Part shown: in pieces, positions 5,574-9,177 of the stretch
Layout: each line of letters opens with the position of its first letter
How positions within the stretch are numbered: position 1 is the stretch's first letter
Assembly (NCBI GenBank): GCA_903905685.1
Contig: CAIVHI010000397.1
Coordinates: forward strand, 1-9,177
Length of the DNA: 9,177 nucleotides
Source: an uncultured Bacteroidota bacterium
GTDB taxonomy: Bacteria > Bacteroidota > Bacteroidia > Chitinophagales > Chitinophagaceae
Reading direction: 5' to 3'
Position numbers and translations under genes: made by a program
The notes under the pieces: generated by a model
What the model was told of the DNA's origin: nothing
The model's input: only the letters and a program-made list of their open reading frames with translations
Databases searched by the model: none

Positions 5574-6490
5574 TTCTCAATGACCTGGTCGGCCGGTGGA
5601 GCGGTCTTGTTATCTAGGTCGCCACGAGGTTCGGGTCCTGTTGGCAATCCTCTCGGTTTCGGCTTCGGTCCTTTCCTGAACATCGGATTCTGGTGGGTTA
5701 CCGAAAAGGTGTATCCAAAGCCTACGTTGTAAGACATGGTCCTGATGGTTTGATTGGCAGTGCCGTCGTGCACGACAATGTTGTTGAGACCCGCATTGTC
5801 ATACTTGACCACCACCTCGCCATAAAAATGCCGGACCAAGGTAATGCGCGCACCGAGGCCTAAGTCTTCATTCCAGCCCGAATTGGTCTCCAACTTGGGC
5901 GTATTCTTGTTGCCACCCAGCTCATTTGACGCATTCAGGAATACCGGACCGAAGCCTGCCTTGCCTACCAAATCTCCTGAATGGTTTCGAAGCTGGGTTC
6001 GATATCACGGGTAGCGACGCACAATGTTGAATTGCAACATGGCCGAGCCGGCTCCCATGCCATACGAATTCCCTGTTTTTGATGAAAACACCAAATTGGA
6101 GTCTGTTGCCTTGCCATTGAATATCCCCTGCATTTTTAAGGACTGATTGTCGGCAGCATAGTAATTGAAGGGAAGGTAACAAAACTCGACAGCCCAAGTT
6201 TGGTTGTAATTGAAGAAGTAGCCTACACTGTAGTAAAGTTGCGAGGAAATGGCTATGTTGGTTCCGGCTACCGTTTTGGAGCTCTTAACGTTCTGTAAAT
6301 CGTAACCATTGTTGATATCCGGTTGGCTGATGTGGATAGTGGAAACCGGATCTGCATAAGTGGATATTCCCACTCCTAAATAAATCGAACCTCTCCTTGT
6401 TTCCTGCCACGCCGAAACCTGCGCCCTGCATAGGGGAAGGGCGGTGAAAAAAATTGCCGATAAAATTAAAAACATTAATTTTTTCCGCAT
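5567..6490 (-). pseudogene. Beta-barrel outer membrane family protein, copy A, interrupted by an in-frame TGA
   Basis: The third member of the tandem family (with 6598-7515 and 7626-8504). The ATG at 6490 gives a signal peptide (MRKKLMFLILSAIFF..., cleavage near Ala23-Gln24), then the shared block RRGSIYLGVG at 32-41, VGYFFNYNQTWAVEF at 89-103, GIFNGKATDSNLVF at 122-135 and LQFNIVRRYP ending at 161. Codon 162 (6005-6007) is TGA. The same frame then continues as YRTQLRNHSGDLVGKAGFGPVF and runs through HDGTANQTIR, VGFGYTFSVTHQNPMF and a Pro-rich tail to TGA at 5567-5569. The total of 307 codons matches copies B (305) and C (292), and position 162 falls in the conserved RYGxYRK segment, so no bases are missing. 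The downstream half has no ATG near its beginning, only a TTG at 5971 that encodes an ordinary Leu. Other genes here use TGA as stop, so the code is standard. Sequencing error or read-through remain possible. Confidence 0.85.
6005..6007 (-). other. Premature TGA stop in copy A
   Basis: Minus-strand context is CGC TAC CCG TGA TAT CGA. In copies B and C the aligned position is Val173 (from RRYGVYRK) and Ile161 (from GRYGIYRK). The frame is the same before and after, so this is a nonsense change and not a frameshift. There is no homopolymer or short repeat that would allow phase switching. Confidence 0.85.
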
Positions 6491-6553
6491 AAATTAATTT
6501 CGGTGGCTTTAATCTTAAAAATTAGAGTCCCGGTGGGGCTGATTGACTGAAGG

Positions 6554-6582
6554 GCAAGGTAGAGAAAAAGAATTAAATTCAA
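6554..6582 (-). promoter_or_regulatory. Candidate promoter for copy A
   Basis: On the minus strand, TTG (6582-6580) is followed after 18 nt by TACCTTGC (6561-6554), a near match to TAnnTTTG. It lies in the 107-nt gap between the stop of copy B and the start of copy A and would give a leader of about 55-60 nt. This suggests copy A had its own promoter. Confidence 0.35.
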
Positions 6583-6597
6583 TAAGCAATTCACGAA

Positions 6598-7515
6598 TTA
6601 ATAATCTTCCTCCTTGTTGTACATCGGTTTTGGGTGTTTCACTTCTTTACGGTGCGGATACCCGATTGTGAATAATGGGTTGTGGTGGGTAACCGGAAAT
6701 GTATATCCCAAATTCAAACTTACTCTTGAGCCGGTGATGTTTTGGGATATGGTGCCGTCCATGACGGCCATGTTGTTGAATGCCATGTACTCGTATTTAT
6801 AATCGGCTTCCAAGTAAACGTGCCTATGTGTAATCCAACGCACTGCCAATGCACCGCTATAGGCCAATCCGCTTGCACTGTTGGTTGGGGTTTTTGTAGC
6901 GGTATTGCCAAAATTGTAGGCCACAGACGGGGTAACGACCCCGGCACCAAGTTTTGCGAATATATCGATGGCCAACTTATGCGAAACCTTTCGGTAAACG
7001 CCATACCTCCTCACCACGTTGAACGACAACATGCCGAGGCCATCTTGCAAGCTGTAAATGTAGCTTTTGGGACGAGCAAATGCAATATTGCTGTCCAATT
7101 TTGCTCCGTCGAATGTTCCCTGAACGTGCACTTTCTGGAAATCGCCAATATAGTATCGTACGGGGTCATAGGTCAGTTCAATCCCCAATGTTTGGTTATA
7201 GTTGAGGATATAGCCCAAAGTATAGTTATAGTGAAGCGGAGAGGACGCGCTGTTGGCCGGGCCTTGGTCGGTTGCAGCGGTTGCCAGCAACTTATAAATG
7301 CTGTTGGTGGCACCTTGGTTTACGTTGATGTTTTGGTTTTTGTACGATTGTTTGTCGTAGCCCACACTGATGTAGAGGCTCCCTCTATGGTTTTCCTCGA
7401 AATTGGATACTTGGGCTTGCACGCTATTCATGCCCGTGCTCAAAATTACAAGGGTGAGGAAATACCCCCATTTGAATGTGTTTTCAAGCATGTTGCGAAA
7501 AATTCGGCCGTTCAT
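6598..7515 (-). CDS. Beta-barrel outer membrane family protein, copy B (intact)
   Basis: A 305-residue secreted protein. The ATG at 7515, preceded by an A-rich stretch as is common in this phylum, gives a 35-residue signal peptide ending NSVQAQ; the ATG at 7491 would give a shorter, equally plausible one. Mature features shared with copies A and C are HRGSLYISVGYD (43-54), TLGYILNYNQTLGIELTYDPVRYYIGD (99-125), GTFDGAKLDSNIAF (133-146), SFNVVRRYGVYRKV (164-177), a strand pair at 219-243 (LAYSGALAVRWITHRHVYLEADYKY), MDGTISQNI (252-260) and VSLNLGYTFPVTHHNPLF (265-282). The alternating polar/aromatic strands and the strand closing at FPVTHHNPLF indicate an outer membrane barrel. The tail GYPHRKEVKHPKPMY is shared with copy C. 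I recall similar uncharacterised proteins in Chitinophagaceae, but no function is known to me. No promoter is visible in the 110-nt gap to copy C, so B may be transcribed from the copy C promoter. Confidence 0.82.
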   Translation of the reverse strand: MNGRIFRNMLENTFKWGYFLTLVILSTGMNSVQAQVSNFEENHRGSLYISVGYDKQSYKNQNINVNQGATNSIYKLLATAATDQGPANSASSPLHYNYTLGYILNYNQTLGIELTYDPVRYYIGDFQKVHVQGTFDGAKLDSNIAFARPKSYIYSLQDGLGMLSFNVVRRYGVYRKVSHKLAIDIFAKLGAGVVTPSVAYNFGNTATKTPTNSASGLAYSGALAVRWITHRHVYLEADYKYEYMAFNNMAVMDGTISQNITGSRVSLNLGYTFPVTHHNPLFTIGYPHRKEVKHPKPMYNKEEDY

Positions 7516-7625
7516 TTTTATTGTTGCTTTCGCGTCCTGAACAGGAGTGCGTCGTTAATATGATGTTTGGTTTCAGTATTCGATTGTAGACGATGGCATT
7601 TACGGGTTTCCGGTTATTGGTGGGA

Positions 7626-8504
7626 TTAATATTTGGTGTCTATCAAATACATGTGCCTTTCGTGATTGATTCTTTTCCTGTGGGCATATCCTAAGTCGAA
7701 CAGGGGGTTGTGTTTTGTTGTGGGCAGCAAAACACCAACATTCAACGCCAATGCGCCCGAACCAATGTTTTGGGATGCCCAACCTTCGTACACCTGAATA
7801 TTGCTTAAGAAGGCGTAACGGTATTTGTAGACCAACTCAACAGTATAAAACCTATGCGAAATCCAACGCAAGCCCGTTTCGATACCGAAGTCGATGCCGG
7901 CCAATTCCATACCTACATTACCGGTATGTCCATCCAGACTGTTTTGAACTTTAGGCAATAATGCACCTACCCCTGCTTTCGCAATGAAGTCTACTGCGAA
8001 TTTGTAGGACTCCTTGCGATAGATGCCATATCGGCCTGAGCCATTGATCATGATGTTGCCTGCGCCTCCATATAGATAGTAGTAGTCGCCGGCAGTTTTG
8101 GAAAACAGCTGTGTACCTGTCGGTTTTGCGCCGGCTATTGTTCCGGAGGCAGTCAATTTTTGGCCGTCGGTCACAAAATATTGGCACGGACTGTAGCTCA
8201 ATTCTATTCCGGCATCCTGGTTGTAATTGAAATAGTAACCGAATTTGTAGTTGAGGCTGGTAGGCGAAAACGCGGAAACACTATTCGTATTGGTGGCATT
8301 TACATTTTGTAAAGTATAGCTGTTATTCAGCGACTCCTGCTTGATAGTGATATTGGAGGCCTTGAAAAATTGGACGTCATAGCCCAAGCTGAAGTAGACC
8401 GAACCGCGTTTGGGTTCGTCGTAATTCTGGATTTGTGCCCTTGTTATCGTCACGGAAAAGATTCCAAGCGCCAATGCGACGCAAATTTTCGATACCGATC
8501 CCAT
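7626..8504 (-). CDS. Beta-barrel outer membrane family protein, copy C (intact, first in the array)
   Basis: A 292-residue protein from the ATG at 8504. An in-frame TTG at 8522 is possible but less likely, because the ATG has an AGAAGGA Shine-Dalgarno-like stretch just upstream and leaves a compact signal peptide (MGSVSKICVALALGIFS..., cleavage after Ala23-Gln24). Family blocks are KRGSVYFSLGYDVQ (32-45), KFGYYFNYNQDAGIELSYSPCQYFVTDGQ (87-115), GTIAGAKPTGTQLF (121-134), GRYGIYRKESYKFAVDFIAKAGVG (157-180), ISHRFYTVELVYKYRYAF (215-232), YEGWASQNIG (239-248) and ALNVGVLLPTTKHNPLF (253-269). The end GYAHRKRINHERHMYLIDTKY matches the copy B tail in pattern (GYxHRK, then MY). It is likely an outer membrane barrel of unknown role. 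It is the first gene of the array and faces the Tat-signal gene across a long intergenic region. Confidence 0.82.
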   Translation of the reverse strand: MGSVSKICVALALGIFSVTITRAQIQNYDEPKRGSVYFSLGYDVQFFKASNITIKQESLNNSYTLQNVNATNTNSVSAFSPTSLNYKFGYYFNYNQDAGIELSYSPCQYFVTDGQKLTASGTIAGAKPTGTQLFSKTAGDYYYLYGGAGNIMINGSGRYGIYRKESYKFAVDFIAKAGVGALLPKVQNSLDGHTGNVGMELAGIDFGIETGLRWISHRFYTVELVYKYRYAFLSNIQVYEGWASQNIGSGALALNVGVLLPTTKHNPLFDLGYAHRKRINHERHMYLIDTKY

Positions 8505-9096
8505 TTTCCTTCTGCTCGCCAAGGTATTATTATTTATATTATGCTATGTATTTCTTTGCTTTTCAAAAATTATTCAAAGTTTCCGACAGTGGTACTCCGA
8601 ATCAATTTGCCTTACCGCGAAGGTACATTTTTCCCCGTTAGGCGATATATATTTCACTATATTTTTTTTATGGTGCAATGTATCCGTCTGCATTTGTCTG
8701 CAAATGTTACTCGCTGCCCAAGCTCCTGGATGTTCCCGGAGGGGGTGTTTTAGGGTAGGTGGCCTCGTTCTTTGCTGGGTGTTTCCCTTTCGGCTGGAAA
8801 GGCTTTTAACTAATTCCTAATCAATCTTTGTTTTACATAGTGTAGTTGGTAATGGATTATGATAATTGTTGCTAGTTATATACTTAATTGCAATTGGAAA
8901 ATAATGTTATGAAAATTGGACCGTACGCACAATCTCTGTTGTTGTATGACAAAGTGGAATGGTTAAGGAACATAAAATTGGAATATGATAAAATTGGTTC
9001 GGTTCTTCACTACCTGTGCCATTATCGATCTATTCCGTCTCCGGTTTTGCAAAATCGATGGGCCTTTGTTACATTGCGGAAAATGTATAGCAATTC
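8505..9096. other. Long divergent intergenic region
   Basis: About 590 nt between copy C (minus) and the Tat-signal gene (plus). It contains TACCTTCG on the minus strand at 8625-8618, one mismatch from TAnnTTTG and without a clear -33 element, which may serve copy C with a leader of about 105 nt. CATTTG-N4-CAAATG forms a small inverted repeat at 8691-8706, and AATTGCAATT at 8886-8895 is a palindrome. The stretch 8810-8925 is AT-rich. A 71-codon plus-strand frame from 8909 to 9121 has no recognisable features and runs into the next gene, so I do not call it. No RNA gene or repeat was recognised. Confidence 0.5.
9047..9077 (+). promoter_or_regulatory. Candidate promoter for the Tat-signal gene
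   Basis: TTG at 9047-9049 (within TTTTG) is followed after 20 nt by TACATTGC at 9070-9077, similar to the TACCTTGC box in front of copy A. Transcription would start near 9083, giving a leader of about 14 nt before the ATG at 9097. Confidence 0.35.
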
Positions 9097-9177
9097 ATGT
9101 CGGGTCGTCGTGATTTCGTAAAGTCTTCAGTTTTATTGTCGGTTGCGGCATTGGTACGCAACAAATCCATTGCCGGC
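9097..9177 (+). CDS. Protein with twin-arginine (Tat) export signal, 3' truncated by window edge
   Basis: The ATG at 9097 opens a frame that runs to the last base, giving 27 residues: MSGRRDFVKSSVLLSVAALV and seven more (RNKSIAG). GRRDFVK is a close match to the Tat motif S-R-R-x-F-L-K (Arg4, Arg5, Phe7, Lys9), and a hydrophobic stretch follows at 10-20. Tat signals of this kind export folded, often cofactor-bearing proteins to the periplasm. In Bacteroidota they are common on Gfo/Idh/MocA-family oxidoreductases, sugar-phosphate isomerase-like proteins and gluconate 2-dehydrogenase subunits, so those are candidate identities, but the mature protein is outside the window. A candidate promoter lies at 9047-9077. 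Confidence 0.7.
   Translation, partial: MSGRRDFVKSSVLLSVAALVRNKSIAG

Larger units (their letters stand above)
5567..8504 (-). repeat. Tandem array of three paralogous barrel genes
   Basis: Copies C, B and A lie head to tail, with gaps of 110 nt (C-B) and 107 nt (B-A). They share block order and length but are clearly diverged along the whole protein, which points to old duplications and not a recent copy event. Copy A differs most at the C-terminus, with a Pro/Gly/Lys-rich tail in place of the GYxHRK...MY tail of B and C. Confidence 0.8.

Noticed and set aside
5567..5971. The 3' half of copy A as an independent 134-residue gene
   Set aside because: Its apparent start is a TTG that encodes a Leu in the middle of a conserved family segment. 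It lacks a signal peptide and continues copy A in the same frame.
6005..6007. TGA as a recoded amino acid (selenocysteine or an alternative code)
   Set aside because: TGA ends at least the lipoprotein and the barrel gene at 4173 in this window, Trp is encoded by TGG, and the family has Val/Ile/Leu at this place. No selenocysteine element was recognised.
5922..6197. A frameshift as the cause of the copy A interruption, using the alternative minus-strand frame across the junction
   Set aside because: Alignment to copies B and C keeps register before and after the TGA with no inserted or lost bases, and the alternative frame gives no family match.
8888..9121. Plus-strand frame of 77 codons (71 from the ATG at 8909) before the Tat-signal gene
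   Set aside because: Begins in AT-rich DNA, resembles no family, and overlaps the Tat-signal gene by 25 nt in another frame. The candidate promoter of that gene also lies inside it.

Overview
The window looks like chromosomal DNA of a member of the Bacteroidota, most likely Chitinophagia or Sphingobacteriia. The reasons are: a TolC-type efflux protein end of the style seen in that phylum; a sensor kinase with the H-box SHNLRAPVANI; secreted proteins whose signal peptides end in Ala-Gln; few Shine-Dalgarno sequences; and several TAnnTTTG-like -7 promoter boxes, including one perfect copy. The phylum call is firm and the class is an inference. I found no tRNA, rRNA, CRISPR array, insertion sequence or phage gene.

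Left part (1-2554): the last 43 codons of a TolC-family outer membrane efflux protein are followed 3 nt later by an inositol-monophosphatase family gene (136-942), probably in one transcript. Opposite and overlapping it tail to tail by 17 nt is a membrane histidine kinase (926-2554, minus) with a large extracytoplasmic helical sensor region. No response regulator gene is in the window. Its TTG start lies 20 nt below a perfect TACCTTTG box.

Middle part (2555-5573): a short plus-strand series holds a surface lipoprotein with a probable concanavalin-like domain, a YfcE/MJ0936-type metallophosphoesterase with a TTG start, an outer membrane beta-barrel protein with a hydrophilic Cys/His-bearing tail, and a GNAT acetyltransferase. 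They look like separate housekeeping or envelope genes and not one pathway.

Right part (5567-8504, minus): three tandem paralogues of one secreted beta-barrel family of about 300 residues. Copies C (7626-8504) and B (6598-7515) are intact. Copy A (5567-6490) is interrupted by a single in-frame TGA at codon 162, and the reading frame continues in register with the family to the normal C-terminus, so it is best read as a recent pseudogene, a sequencing error or a read-through gene.

Right edge (8505-9177): a long, partly AT-rich intergenic region separates the array from a divergent gene starting at 9097. Its first 27 codons carry a twin-arginine export signal, and the window ends inside it.

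No clearly new biological system was found. The most informative points are the broken member of the tandem barrel array, the sensor domain of the kinase, the tail of the barrel protein at 4173-4931, and a palindrome covering a start codon.
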